From Actinomycetota bacterium (GTDB lineage: Bacteria > Actinomycetota > Acidimicrobiia > Acidimicrobiales > Iamiaceae), in contig JAHBSO010000005.1 in the NCBI GenBank assembly GCA_019639075.1, positions 1 to 64,000 of the forward strand: a DNA stretch of 64,000 nt, in the 5' to 3' direction. The translations under genes and the position numbers were made by a program. Within the stretch, counting starts at the first letter, position 1; the number at the start of each line of letters is the position of its first letter. This document shows, in pieces, positions 34,809 through 43,661 of this stretch. The notes below the pieces were generated by a model. It was given only the letters and a program-made list of their open reading frames with translations. It was not told the DNA's origin and made no database searches.

Positions 34809-35858
34809 CTATGTCAAGGTCCCGGCGAGATCCTGGATGAGCAGGTGGTGGAACCGTCGGGCGAGGGAGCGCTTGAGGCATCGCCAGATCTCGCGGTCGG
34901 TCTTGTTCTCGGCTCGGCGTCGGTCGATGTAGGCGCGTGTCTCGGGGCATCGTCGGCTGCGGTGGAGCACGACGGTGTGCAAGGCGTTGTTGGCGTGGCG
35001 GTTGCCCCCTCTGTTGAGTCGGTGCCGCTGGTGTTTGCCGGAAGACGCGTCGACGGGGCTGGTGCCGCAGAGCGCTGCGAACGATGCCTCGCTGCGCATC
35101 CGTTCGGGGTTCTGGCCGGCGGCGACGATGAGCTTCGCGGCGACGTCGAGGCCGACGCCGGTCTCGGCGAGCAGGCTCGGAGCGAGCTCGCGCAGCAGCG
35201 GCCAGAGTTGGGCTTCGGTCGTCTTGATCTCCTCGTGCAGGGCGATCCAGCGGCGAGCCAGGGTGCGTATGGCGTGGCGGGTCGCGGCTGCGGGTCCGTC
35301 GATCGTCCCGGGCCGCCAGCTCGCGGCCTTCCGGACGCGCTGGATCGTGGTGAGCGAGCGGAGTTCGTTGCGGACCGCCTCCGGTGCGGTGATGACCAGG
35401 TCCTTGATCTGGTTGCCGGCCTGGGTCTTGGCCTTCACAGCCGATCGCCTGGTCAGGTGCAAGACCCGGACCGCTTCGACCAGCCCGGTGGAGTCCTTCG
35501 GGGTCGCGTCGGCCACGCCCGCCAACACCGCCCGTGCCGCGGCGATCGCGTCGGCGGTGTCGGACTTGCCGTGACGACGCCGCTGTTGACGGTTCGGCCG
35601 GTTGACCTCGAGAACACACACGCCTGCTTCGATGAGGTGGCGGGCCAGACCGGCCCCATAAGCGCCGGTGCCCTCGACCCCAGCGCGCTGCACATCGCCG
35701 TGACTGGCGGCCCAGGACAAGAGCCGGCGGTAGCCACCAGCGGTCGCCGGAACCTCGATCACGGCGACGAGCTCGCCGATCGCGTTGAGGACCGCGGCGG
35801 TGTGGGTGTCGGCATGAGTGTCGACCCCGAGGATGACTTCGGACGGCATTGCTGGCAT
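34809..35858 (-). CDS. IS110-family transposase (DEDD recombinase)
   Basis: About 349 residues. The N-terminal RuvC-like DEDD domain begins VILGVDTHADTHTAAVLNA, with VEGTGAYGAGLARHL and KSDTADAIAAARA. The C-terminal Tnp_20 domain has LAETGVGLDVAAKLIVAAG and the FAALCGTSPVDASSGKHQRH segment, with the catalytic serine in the SSG part. All motifs look intact. ATG at 35858 places the DEDD domain at the start; ATG 35900 is an alternative. The stop codon TAG lies within the repeated CATAGGAGC word. Confidence 0.92.
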   Translation of the reverse strand: MPAMPSEVILGVDTHADTHTAAVLNAIGELVAVIEVPATAGGYRRLLSWAASHGDVQRAGVEGTGAYGAGLARHLIEAGVCVLEVNRPNRQQRRRHGKSDTADAIAAARAVLAGVADATPKDSTGLVEAVRVLHLTRRSAVKAKTQAGNQIKDLVITAPEAVRNELRSLTTIQRVRKAASWRPGTIDGPAAATRHAIRTLARRWIALHEEIKTTEAQLWPLLRELAPSLLAETGVGLDVAAKLIVAAGQNPERMRSEASFAALCGTSPVDASSGKHQRHRLNRGGNRHANNALHTVVLHRSRRCPETRAYIDRRRAENKTDREIWRCLKRSLARRFHHLLIQDLAGTLT

Positions 35859-36098
35859 CGTGGAGCTGCTCCTGATTCGCGAGATTTCGGGAAGCACCAT
35901 CAGCCGGAACGACGGACAAGACAGTTGGTGTGCAAGACCAACGCTCCTATGAGGTCACGTTCGTCCGACCGGCTGGTGCGCGTCCGGGATCCAGACACCG
36001 AGCCGACAGATCAACGGATAGGCATCACGCCAGTCACACCCAGAGTCAGACCCGGGCTGGACCCCGGACCGGGACAGCCTCGCTCAACTGTCACACCC
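35859..36098 (-). ncRNA. Possible bridge-RNA leader of the IS110 element
   Basis: Non-coding stretch of about 240 bases upstream of the transposase. It includes a perfect hairpin GTTGGT-CTTGCAC-ACCAAC (minus strand, about 35923-35941) directly beside CATAGGAGC, the same nine bases that occur at the other end of the element. A guide loop matching the element's own end is expected of IS110 bridge RNAs. No covariation or expression evidence, so tentative. Confidence 0.35.
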
Positions 36099-36155
36099 CC
36101 TCGGTAGGCTGATCGAACACGTGTTCTGGTATTCCGTTCGATCAGCCTACCGAGG
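36099..36155 (+). promoter_or_regulatory. SOS (LexA) box inside a perfect 20-base inverted repeat
   Basis: CCTCGGTAGGCTGATCGAAC (36099-36118) and its exact complement (36136-36155) flank 17 bases. The left arm runs into GAACACGTGTTC (36115-36126), which matches the actinobacterial LexA box. The right arm ends in CCGAGG, whose GAGG is the likely ribosome binding site of the gene at 36163. DUF222/HNH genes of the 13E12 family are known to be damage-induced in mycobacteria, which fits. Confidence 0.7.
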
Positions 36156-36162
36156 TCACCCC

Positions 36163-37245
36163 ATGCGTTCTCCGGCGGACAACGTCATCGATCCTCCCTC
36201 TTCGACCACATCTTCTGAGCCTCCCGGTCCGGCGCGCCCGCGGGCGCGTTCGGATCTGACCGGGCTGCCGGCCGAACGGCTCGAGACCGAGGTGGTCGAC
36301 CTCACCACCCGAATGGCGGCGGGCACCTACGAGTTGCTGGTGCTGGTCGGCGAGCTCGACCGGCGCGGCTCGTGGGCCGCCTGGGGTGCCCTGTCGTGTG
36401 CGGCGTGGCTGGCCGATCGGTGCGACATCGAGATCTGCACCGCCCGCAGCCAGGTGCGTGTGGCCCGGGCGATGCTCCTGTTCCCGATCCTCGATCAGGC
36501 GATGGCCAACGGTGACGTGTCCTACGCGAAGGCGCGTGTGCTGGTCCCGCACCTCACCTCGGCGAACGCCGACGCGTTGCTGGACCTCGCCGAACGCAAC
36601 CCCGCCGGGCGCCTCGGCGCGGCGATCGCCGCCTGGTCCCAACGCCACGAAGACGCCGCCACGATCAGGGCCCGCCAACACGAAGCCCGGTCGCTGTCAT
36701 GGCGCACCGAACCCGACGGCACCGTCCTGCTCACCGCCCGCCTCACCCCCGAAGTCGCCGGCGCCGTGTGCGCCGTGATCGACACCGCGGTCACCCGGAC
36801 CGGCGCGCCCGCGGGCGCGTCACTCGCCCACCAACGGGCCGACGCCCTCGCCGCCGTGGTGACCGACGGCGGCGGTCAGGTCGAGGCCGAGGTCGTCGTG
36901 CACGTCACCACCGACGGCAACCACCTCCCCGACGGCACCCCGCTCTCGGACCACGCCGTCGCTCAGCTGTTGCCCGATGCCTTCGTCTCCCTCCTCATCC
37001 ACGACACCGAACGCCAACCCATCGACGCCAGCCCCCGCCGACGCCACCCCACCCGACGCCAACGACGTGTCCTCGACGCCCGAGCAGACCAGTGCCAACA
37101 CCCCGGCTGCACCGCCCGCGCCTTCCTCCAGTACGACCACGTCCAGCCCTACACAGAAGGCGGCCCCACCACCATCGACAACCTCCAACGGCTCTGCGGC
37201 CCCCACAACCGGCAGCGCACCCGCTCCCGCGAACCTGGCCGGTAG
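36163..37245 (+). CDS. DUF222/HNH endonuclease (13E12 repeat family)
   Basis: 360 residues. DUF222 domain (about 50-270), then HNH nuclease: RRVLDARADQCQHPGC, followed by FLQYDHVQPYTEGGPTT and LCGPHN, giving the paired cysteines, the DH and the H of the motif. These proteins occur in many copies in actinobacterial genomes, and their function is unknown. ATG 36163 follows GAGG by seven bases; the longer frame from GTG 36121 would start inside the SOS box. Flanked on the left by the IS110 element. Confidence 0.88.
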   Translation: MRSPADNVIDPPSSTTSSEPPGPARPRARSDLTGLPAERLETEVVDLTTRMAAGTYELLVLVGELDRRGSWAAWGALSCAAWLADRCDIEICTARSQVRVARAMLLFPILDQAMANGDVSYAKARVLVPHLTSANADALLDLAERNPAGRLGAAIAAWSQRHEDAATIRARQHEARSLSWRTEPDGTVLLTARLTPEVAGAVCAVIDTAVTRTGAPAGASLAHQRADALAAVVTDGGGQVEAEVVVHVTTDGNHLPDGTPLSDHAVAQLLPDAFVSLLIHDTERQPIDASPRRRHPTRRQRRVLDARADQCQHPGCTARAFLQYDHVQPYTEGGPTTIDNLQRLCGPHNRQRTRSREPGR

Positions 37246-37255
37246 GGTCCGGGTC

Positions 37256-37738
37256 GTGGACCCGGCCGGCGCTTCGTTCGACGAGCACCGGCCGCTGAGT
37301 CCGAGGGTGCAGGTGCTGTGGCAACTGCCCTTCGCGGTGCTCGCGATCGTGGTGCTCCTCGCGGCGGCGATCGCCCTTGCGGCCGGCGCGCCGACCGGGG
37401 TCGGCGTCGTCCTCCTCGTGCTCACCGGGCTGTTCCTCGTCCTCCTGGTCACCGTGCCCAAGGCCCGCTACCGCAACTGGAGCTATCGGCTGAGCGCCGA
37501 CCAGCTCGACATCCGGAAGGGGATCGTCGTGAAGGAGGAGTCGACGGTGCCGTACTTCCGGGTGCAGCACATCGACATCCGGCGCGGCCCCCTCGAACGG
37601 TGGCGCAACGTCGTCTCGCTCGACATCTCCACGGCGTCGCCGTCGACCGACTCCACCCTCCCCGGCATCGACCCCGCCGACGCCGACCGGATCCGCGCCT
37701 ACGTCCTCGCCAGGGCCGGGTACGACGACGGTGTCTGA
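37256..37738 (+). CDS. Bacterial PH-domain membrane protein (YdbS-like)
   Basis: 160 residues. Two membrane helices (about 25-70), then a bPH_2 (DUF304) domain with YRLSADQLDIRKGIVVKEES and VPYFRVQHIDIRRGPLERW. GTG start 37256, ten bases after the HNH stop. Overlaps the next PH-domain gene by eight bases. In Bacillus, the YdbS-YdbT pair affects resistance to a peptide antibiotic; the role here is not known. Confidence 0.85.
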   Translation: MDPAGASFDEHRPLSPRVQVLWQLPFAVLAIVVLLAAAIALAAGAPTGVGVVLLVLTGLFLVLLVTVPKARYRNWSYRLSADQLDIRKGIVVKEESTVPYFRVQHIDIRRGPLERWRNVVSLDISTASPSTDSTLPGIDPADADRIRAYVLARAGYDDGV

Positions 37739-39374
37739 CCCACCGGTCGACCCGGGGTCGGCCGTCACGATCCCGCCACGGCGCACGGACCGGCTGACCC
37801 CGCTGATCACGGTGGTGCAGCAGATCTGGCGAGTGGCGATCCCGATGGCGTTCCTCGTCATCGCCGAAGGGGTCGGCCGTGTGATCGTCCTCCCGCTGCT
37901 GGTGGTCGGGATGGTCGTGCTCGGGGTCGCCGCCACGATCGCCTGGTCGCGGTTCACCTACGCCATCGAGCACGGCGCACTCATCGTCGAGAGCGGCCTC
38001 GTCAACCGGCAACGTCGGGAGGTCCCGCTCGGACGGGTGCAGCAGGTCGACGTGCGGCGGAGCTTCGTGCAGCGGATCTTCGGCCTCAGCGCCCTGCACG
38101 TCGACACCGCGAGCAGCGGTTCCGGGGCCGAGGTCGTCCTCGCGTCGCTCGCCGAGGCCGACGCCATCGCGCTGCACCGGATCCTGCTGGCCCACGGTCG
38201 ACCGGCGGCGGCCCCACCGCAGGCACCCCCGATCGGGGCGTGGTCGGGTCCCCGGTCGTCGCTGCCGCCGCCTCCCGGCGCCACCGCGGCACCGTGGGGT
38301 GCGCCCGCCGTGCCGGCCCGGACCCTGGTCTCGCTCGGCACGCGCGACCTCGTCGTCGCCGCGCTCACCGGTCCGGCGCTCGGCGTCGGGGTGGTCTTCC
38401 TGCTGGCCTTCGCCGGCCCGATCGCCGACGTCGTGGCCGGAGGCACCGATCTCGGCGGCGGCGTGGCCGCGTTGGCCGGGTTGCTCTTCATGGCCGCCGC
38501 GCTGGCCGTGTTCGTCGGGGGATCGGCCGTCGTCTCGACCGTCCTCCGGGACAACGACTTCACCGTCGAGCGGATCGGCGACGACCTGCGGGTGCGCCGG
38601 GGCCTCCTCGACCAGCGTGAGACCACGCTCGCGCTCCACCGGATCCAGTGCATCCGCATCGTGGAGAACCCGGCCCGCCGGATCCTCGGCCGGTGCTCGC
38701 TCCGCCTCCAGAACGCCGGCAGCGGCGGGACCCGTCGCGGCAACGAGCAGTCGTCGCTCGACGCCGCCCAGGTCGTGATCCCCGTCCTCCCGACCGCACA
38801 GCTCGCCGCGCTGCTCGACGAGCTCCTGCCGGGTATCGGGCCCCTGCCGCCCATCGAGGGCGCGCCGAAGGTGGCCCGTCGGCGCCGTCTCACCCGGGCG
38901 GGCCTCGTCACCGCCCTCGTCCTCGGCCCCGGGCTGCTGGTCGTGCTGACCGGTGGACCATGGGGATGGCTCGTGCCCGGCGTCGTCGCCGGCACCGTCG
39001 CGTTCGCGCTGGTCGGTCCGTCGTACCGGGCGCTCGGCTCCGGGCTCGGCGACGACGTGGTGGTGGCTCGGGCCGGCGTGCTCCAGCGGGAGACGACGCT
39101 GATCCCGATGGCGCGCCTGCAGAGCGTGAGGATCCGTCGGTCCCCGCTCCAGGCCCGGGTCGGGATCGGGACCCTGGCCCTCGACGTGGCCGGTCGTGGC
39201 GGGGTGCCCAAGGTCGTCGACGGGTCGACCGAGCGGCTCGTGGCGATCCGGGCCGCGGCCCTGTTCGACGACTCGACCCGCGCCGACGAGCGGCGGGCAC
39301 GCGAGCGCACCCGCCGCGCGGTCCGCCTGGAGGTCACGGATGGGATCACGGATGGGGTCGGATCCCGACCGTGA
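37731..39374 (+). CDS. Multi-PH-domain membrane protein (YdbT-like)
   Basis: 547 residues with three bPH_2 repeats, each behind a pair of membrane helices (pairs at about 25-65, 205-265 and 385-430). Repeat signatures are LGRVQQVDVRRSFVQRIFG, LHRIQCIRIVENPARRILG and MARLQSVRIRRSPLQARVG. Encoded partner of the YdbS-like gene, overlapping it by eight bases. The last nine codons (TDGVGSRP and stop) lie inside the left arm of a 29-base inverted repeat, so the C-terminus may have been altered by a repeat insertion. Confidence 0.87.
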   Translation: MSDPPVDPGSAVTIPPRRTDRLTPLITVVQQIWRVAIPMAFLVIAEGVGRVIVLPLLVVGMVVLGVAATIAWSRFTYAIEHGALIVESGLVNRQRREVPLGRVQQVDVRRSFVQRIFGLSALHVDTASSGSGAEVVLASLAEADAIALHRILLAHGRPAAAPPQAPPIGAWSGPRSSLPPPPGATAAPWGAPAVPARTLVSLGTRDLVVAALTGPALGVGVVFLLAFAGPIADVVAGGTDLGGGVAALAGLLFMAAALAVFVGGSAVVSTVLRDNDFTVERIGDDLRVRRGLLDQRETTLALHRIQCIRIVENPARRILGRCSLRLQNAGSGGTRRGNEQSSLDAAQVVIPVLPTAQLAALLDELLPGIGPLPPIEGAPKVARRRRLTRAGLVTALVLGPGLLVVLTGGPWGWLVPGVVAGTVAFALVGPSYRALGSGLGDDVVVARAGVLQRETTLIPMARLQSVRIRRSPLQARVGIGTLALDVAGRGGVPKVVDGSTERLVAIRAAALFDDSTRADERRARERTRRAVRLEVTDGITDGVGSRP

Positions 39375-39436
39375 TGGTCCTCGTGATCAACAGCTCGGCT
39401 CGCCGGGTCACGGTCGGGATCCGACCCCATCCGTGA
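39346..39436. repeat. Perfect 29-base inverted repeat at the end of the PH-domain gene
   Basis: Arms at 39346-39374 and 39408-39436 are exact complements and enclose 33 bases. Each arm starts TCACGGATGGGGTCGG and has an internal near-palindrome around GGATCC. A partial extra copy of the start (ATCACGGATGGG) precedes the left arm. It could be a MITE- or REP-like element or a strong terminator. Confidence 0.8.
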
Positions 39437-39498
39437 CGGCGGACCGCTCAGCGGGACGCGACGGGCGGTCATCGGTCGCGACGTGGCAGGCTGCTGGC

Positions 39499-40398
39499 AT
39501 GCCGGAAGGGGTGATCGAACCACGGCTCGAGGGGACGGTGGCCCTGCCCGGTGGGCGGCGGCTGAGCTTCGCCGAGTTCGGACCGCCCGACGGCCGTCCG
39601 ATCCTGTGGCTGCACGGCACCCCGGGGGCCCGGCGGCAGATCCCGCCCGAGGCCCGACGGCTCGCCGTGCGGGACGACCTGCGGATCATCGGCGTCGACC
39701 GCCCGGGCATCGGGAAGTCGACGCCGCACCTCTACGGGTCGATCGCCGAGAGCGCCGGTGACATCGAAGCGCTCCTCGACCGTCTCGGCATCGACCAGAC
39801 CTGGGTCATCGGCCTGTCCGGCGGCGGCCCGTACGCGCTGGCCACCGGCGCGCTGCTGGCGGACCGGGTCCAGGCGGTCGCCGTGCTCGGCGGCGTGGCG
39901 CCGACCGTCGGCCCCTACGCGATCGGGGGCGGCCTCGTCGCGCTCGGCAAGACGCTGTCCCCGGTCATCGCGCACGCCCGCACACCGATCGGGATCGGTC
40001 TGACGGGCATGGTCCGCCTGATCCGCCCGATCGGCCAACCGGCGCTCAAGGTCTATGCCCGGGTGTCGCCGGAGGGTGACCGACGGCTGCTCAACCGGCC
40101 CGAGTTCGGGGCGATGTTCCTCGACGACCTGTTCCACGGGAGCCGCAAGCAGTTCTCGGCGCCGCTCGCCGACGTGCTGCTGTTCAGCCGGGACTGGGGA
40201 TTCGACCTCGCCGATGTCGCGGTGCCCGTCCGCTGGTGGCACGGCGACGCCGACCACATCGTCCCGTACGAGCACGGGGTTCACGTCGTCCAGTTCCTGC
40301 CCGACGCCGAGCTGCTCACCCTCCCGGGGGAGAGCCACCTCGGCGGGTTGGACGTCGAGGAGCGGATCTTCGCGACGCTGCTCGAGGCGACGAGCTGA
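39499..40398 (+). CDS. Alpha/beta hydrolase
   Basis: 299 residues. Catalytic triad visible: serine in GLSGGG (about residue 111), aspartate in WHGDADHIVP, histidine in GESHLGG near the C-terminus; oxyanion HGTP at about 47. No signal peptide. ATG at 39499 follows the inverted repeat. Substrate unknown. Confidence 0.87.
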   Translation: MPEGVIEPRLEGTVALPGGRRLSFAEFGPPDGRPILWLHGTPGARRQIPPEARRLAVRDDLRIIGVDRPGIGKSTPHLYGSIAESAGDIEALLDRLGIDQTWVIGLSGGGPYALATGALLADRVQAVAVLGGVAPTVGPYAIGGGLVALGKTLSPVIAHARTPIGIGLTGMVRLIRPIGQPALKVYARVSPEGDRRLLNRPEFGAMFLDDLFHGSRKQFSAPLADVLLFSRDWGFDLADVAVPVRWWHGDADHIVPYEHGVHVVQFLPDAELLTLPGESHLGGLDVEERIFATLLEATS

Positions 40399-40416
40399 CG
40401 GTCGGGCGCCGCTGCG

Positions 40417-40674
40417 TCAGCCCTTGCGGGACTGCATCGCCCCGAGCCCGGCCGTGACGATCACCGCGCCGATGAAGGACCCGATCATCCCGCTCGGCCG
40501 CAGGGCGAGTCCGTCGCCGGCGATCAGGCTGAAGAGGAGGCCGCCGACGAACGACCCGACGAGGCCGGCGATCAACGCCGTCGTCCAGTCGATCGTGGTG
40601 GTGCGTTGGCCCAGCACCAGCTGCGCGAGCGCGCCGACGAGCATTCCAAAGACCAGGATTCCGATGATCAGCAC
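40417..40674 (-). CDS. GlsB/YeaQ/YmgE family stress membrane protein
   Basis: 85 residues with three hydrophobic segments and the glycine-rich family pattern (FGMLVGALAQLVLG, TTALIAGLVGSFVGGLLFSL, MIGSFIGAVIVTAGLG). Linked to stress response in several bacteria. ATG 40674; downstream of dcd by nine bases on the same strand. Confidence 0.85.
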   Translation of the reverse strand: MLIIGILVFGMLVGALAQLVLGQRTTTIDWTTALIAGLVGSFVGGLLFSLIAGDGLALRPSGMIGSFIGAVIVTAGLGAMQSRKG

Positions 40675-40683
40675 GCCGAGAAC

Positions 40684-41253
40684 CTACTTGAAGTTCTCCC
40701 AGTAGCGGCTCGGGGTCGGACCCCGTTGGCCCTGGTACTTCGAGCCGGCGGAGGCCGAACCGTAGGGCACGTCGGCCGCGGTGCTCATGGTGAGGAAGCT
40801 GATCTGACCGATCTTCATGCCGGGGTAGAGCGTGATCGGCAGGGTGGCGATGTTGGACAGCTCGAGGGTGATGTGACCGTCCCAGCCGGCATCGATGAAG
40901 CCGGCGGTCGAGTGGATCAGCAGCCCGAGGCGACCGAGGCTCGACTTGCCCTCGAGGCGCCCCACGAGGTCGGTGGGCAGCTTGATGCGCTCGGCGGTCG
41001 ACCCGAGCACGAACTCCCCGGGGTGGAGGATGAACGCCCGCTCGCCGTCGTCGGGGATCTCGATCAGCTCGGTGAGGTCCTCGAGGTTCTCCTTGACGTC
41101 GATGATCGGCGTCGTGTGGTTCCGGAACACCCGGAAGTACCGGTCGATGGTGAGGTCCACCGACGAGGGCTGGATGCAGCCGTCGCCGATCGGGTCGATC
41201 TCGATGCGGCCGTCGGCCAGGGCATCGCGGATGCTGCGGTCGGAGAGGATCAC
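40684..41253 (-). CDS. dcd: dCTP deaminase, bifunctional type
   Basis: 189 residues. Deaminates dCTP to supply dUMP for dTMP synthesis. The conserved [20 protein letters not shown] stretch with HSTAGFID matches the actinobacterial dCTP deaminase/dUTPase, which releases dUMP directly; single-function enzymes have a different loop here. C-terminal [15 protein letters not shown] closes the active site. GTG at 41253. Confidence 0.93.
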   Translation of the reverse strand: MILSDRSIRDALADGRIEIDPIGDGCIQPSSVDLTIDRYFRVFRNHTTPIIDVKENLEDLTELIEIPDDGERAFILHPGEFVLGSTAERIKLPTDLVGRLEGKSSLGRLGLLIHSTAGFIDAGWDGHITLELSNIATLPITLYPGMKIGQISFLTMSTAADVPYGSASAGSKYQGQRGPTPSRYWENFK

Positions 41254-41287
41254 GGCAGCACGGTAGTGGGTGCGGCCGGCCGGTCTC

Positions 41288-42223
41288 TCAGGCTGCGGTC
41301 TCGGAATCGGAGGCCACGTTCCGCGTCGATCGGCGGAGCGCCGCCGACAGCGGGCCGACGTCGCCCTCGACGACGATGACCGACCCGTCGGTGAGCGTCG
41401 CGGTGACCGGCTCGCCGTCGCGCAGGTCGAGCGAGCGGACCGAGAGGCCCGTGGTCGTGTCGAGCAGTTCACCGCCGTCGGTGATGGTCAGCCGGCGGGG
41501 CCGGCCGTAGGCGACGAGGAGCGCCACGAGCACCACCACCAGGGACACGGCCCGCTGGTTCTCGGTCGTGGAGCCGGACCACAGCAGGGCGGTGAGCAGG
41601 TTGGACACCGCGTGGGCGGCGCCCATCGGGAGGACGGCGCCCGAGCGGTAGACGACGACGGCGGCCAGCACGGCGTAGGCGATGAAGGGGGCCGCCGACG
41701 AGACATGGGTCATCTGGTCGCGGTGGCCGGGCAGGAGGACGAACCAGAGTGCAGCGATCGCGAACGCGGACGGCCGCGCCCACGCCAGCCGCATCCCGGC
41801 CTGGTGGAGGATGAGCGCGAGGACCATCGGGATCGCCAGCCGGTAGATGAACTCCTCGCCGAACGCGGCGACGACGTAGCTCACCCAGAGGCCACCGTCG
41901 CCCTGGCGGAGGAAGGCGACGAGGAGCGCGGGGAGGGCGCCGGCCACCAGGATCCAGTACGCGACGGCGAACCACCGGTGCGACGAGCGACCGAGCAGCC
42001 GGGCCCCGCAGGCCACGGCGAGCCCGAACGCCGGGATCGTCGCCAGCGAGAGGTCGAGGGCGCCGATCCGCACCGACGGGACGAGCTCGAGGGTGTTGAG
42101 CACCTCGACCACGATCGTGAACGCGGCGAGCAGGACGATCTGGCGGCGACGGAGGGTGTGGAGCGAGAACCACGGCGGACGCGCCGTGCCGGGCGCGACC
42201 GGAGCGGTCGTGGGACCGGTCAC
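41288..42223 (-). CDS. CPBP-family intramembrane protease with soluble tail
   Basis: About 311 residues. Eight or so membrane segments; the CPBP (Abi/Rce1-like) motifs are FGEEFIYR (EExxxR, about residue 120) and AAHAVSN (HxxxN, about 195). After the membrane part, a strand-rich tail (about 235-300, [18 protein letters not shown]) is unusual for the family. The GTG start overlaps the DUF1385 stop by four bases. Confidence 0.8.
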   Translation of the reverse strand: MTGPTTAPVAPGTARPPWFSLHTLRRRQIVLLAAFTIVVEVLNTLELVPSVRIGALDLSLATIPAFGLAVACGARLLGRSSHRWFAVAYWILVAGALPALLVAFLRQGDGGLWVSYVVAAFGEEFIYRLAIPMVLALILHQAGMRLAWARPSAFAIAALWFVLLPGHRDQMTHVSSAAPFIAYAVLAAVVVYRSGAVLPMGAAHAVSNLLTALLWSGSTTENQRAVSLVVVLVALLVAYGRPRRLTITDGGELLDTTTGLSVRSLDLRDGEPVTATLTDGSVIVVEGDVGPLSAALRRSTRNVASDSETAA

Positions 42224-43143
42224 GCGGCACCGCCGATCGCGACCGCGTCCTCGGCGGTGACCGGCGAGAGCTCCTCGGCGGCGAGCGTGGCCTCGAGGGC
42301 GGCGACCGCGACCTCGATCATGTCGTCGGTCGGCTCGTTGGTGGTGATGCCCTGCAACCAGGAACCGGGGGCCATGAGGATGCGACCCACGAGGGTGTCC
42401 TGATGGCGGCCGGCGAAGCGGATGGTCTCGTAGGCGACGGCGGCCACCAGCGGCAGGCCGAGCACCCGAGAAGCGATCAGCAGGCCCCAGCCCGGGTTTC
42501 CGACGAGCGCGTGGGCCAGGATCGTCACCAGCACGACGGTGAGGAGGAAGGCGGTGCCGCAGCGCGGGTGGCGGCGGTCGAACCGGCGGATCTCGGCGGG
42601 CACCAGCGGCCGGCCGTGCTCGAAGGCGTGGATCGTCATGTGCTCGGCGCCGTGGTAGGCGAACACCCGGGCGACGGCGGCCGATCGGGAGAGCAGCCAC
42701 AGGTAGCCGACGAGGATGCCCAGGCGGATCAGGCCCTCGACGGTCGAGAACAGCAGCGCGTTGTCGATGCCGGCCGCCTTCACGACGACGGCGGGCAGCA
42801 GGCCGAACACCCCGAGGACCGCGACGACCGCGATGAGCACGGTGAGGGCCAGGCCGCCACGGGTGTAGCCGTCGCCGGACTCGTCGCCCCGCTCGGTCGC
42901 GCCCCAGAGCGTGGCCCGCGTGCCCAGCACCACCGTCTCGCCGAGGGCGAGCACGCCCCGCACGAGGGGGAGGGTGCGCCAACCGTCGAACTCGGGCAGG
43001 CGGTGGCCGGTGGTCGAGATCGACCCCTCACGGGTGCGGACGGCCGCGCCCCACGCCTTGCCCCGGCGCATCATCACGCCCTCGATCAGGGCCTGGCCCC
43101 CGATCGGGCCGGGTTCGGGTCGGTCTGGTGCTGGCTTCGACAC
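42220..43143 (-). CDS. DUF1385 (YqhQ-like) membrane protein
   Basis: About 307 residues. Family hallmarks IGGQALIEGVMMRRGKAWG at the N-terminus and FAYHGAEHMTIHAFEHG with RRHPRCGTAFLL in the middle; four membrane helices. Function unknown. GTG 43143 has GGAGGGGG upstream; the ATG at 43191 would add 16 residues but has no ribosome binding site. It couples to the CPBP gene (GTGA). Confidence 0.87.
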   Translation of the reverse strand: MSKPAPDRPEPGPIGGQALIEGVMMRRGKAWGAAVRTREGSISTTGHRLPEFDGWRTLPLVRGVLALGETVVLGTRATLWGATERGDESGDGYTRGGLALTVLIAVVAVLGVFGLLPAVVVKAAGIDNALLFSTVEGLIRLGILVGYLWLLSRSAAVARVFAYHGAEHMTIHAFEHGRPLVPAEIRRFDRRHPRCGTAFLLTVVLVTILAHALVGNPGWGLLIASRVLGLPLVAAVAYETIRFAGRHQDTLVGRILMAPGSWLQGITTNEPTDDMIEVAVAALEATLAAEELSPVTAEDAVAIGGAA

Positions 43144-43229
43144 GGCGGTGGATCCCCCTCCAGGTTCCGGCGCTGCGAACAGTGGCCGCATACTACGGAC
43201 AGTGGTTCCCCGTGTCTAGGCCGTCCGGC

Positions 43230-43661
43230 CTACGGTGCGTCGCGTCCGCCCAGGTACTCGGTGGCGGCGGCCCGCCTGACCGGCTCCCGACCGGCTTCGG
43301 GACGGTCCAGAACATCACGCAGTGTGGCGATCAGGCGATCGTGGTGGAACGGACGTGCCAGAAAACCGTCAGCTCCGGCCTGCCAGGCCCGCAGGCCGAC
43401 TGCCGGTCCGTCGGCCAGGACCACGACCCGACACGAGGCGACGATCGGGTCGGGGTGGCCCCGCAGCGCGGCCACGACCGCCGGCGCCTCCCCGTCGAGA
43501 TCGAGCAGCGCGAGGCCCGGCACCGACGACGCGACGGCGCCGAGGTCGTCGGCGGACACCGTGATCGGGACCGGCTCGTGCCCGGCCCGCTCGACGATGC
43601 GCAGGAGGAGGTCGCGGCCCGTGTCGTCACCCGCGGCGACGGCGACGGTCGCGCCGGGCAT
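43230..43661 (-). CDS. Stand-alone receiver-like protein with altered active site
   Basis: 143 residues with a CheY-like pattern: an acidic pair near the N-terminus (AGDDTGRD), the candidate phospho-acceptor in LALLDLDGE (about 54), and the C-terminal GADGFLARPFHHDRL. The normally invariant lysine before Pro is arginine, so phosphorylation may be lost. No output domain. Its ATG overlaps the upstream gene stop (ATGA). Confidence 0.72.
   Translation of the reverse strand: MPGATVAVAAGDDTGRDLLLRIVERAGHEPVPITVSADDLGAVASSVPGLALLDLDGEAPAVVAALRGHPDPIVASCRVVVLADGPAVGLRAWQAGADGFLARPFHHDRLIATLRDVLDRPEAGREPVRRAAATEYLGGRDAP

Larger units (their letters stand above)
34805..36098 (-). mobile_element. IS110-family insertion sequence (ends approximate)
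   Basis: Contains one IS110-type recombinase and no clear terminal inverted repeats, which is normal for the family. Two models fit. In the short model the nine-base word CATAGGAGC (minus strand), present at 34805-34813 and 35944-35952, marks both ends. In the long model the element runs to about 36098, leaving about 240 non-coding bases upstream of the transposase, the length expected for a bridge-RNA-type leader. No gene is visibly interrupted. Confidence 0.7.
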
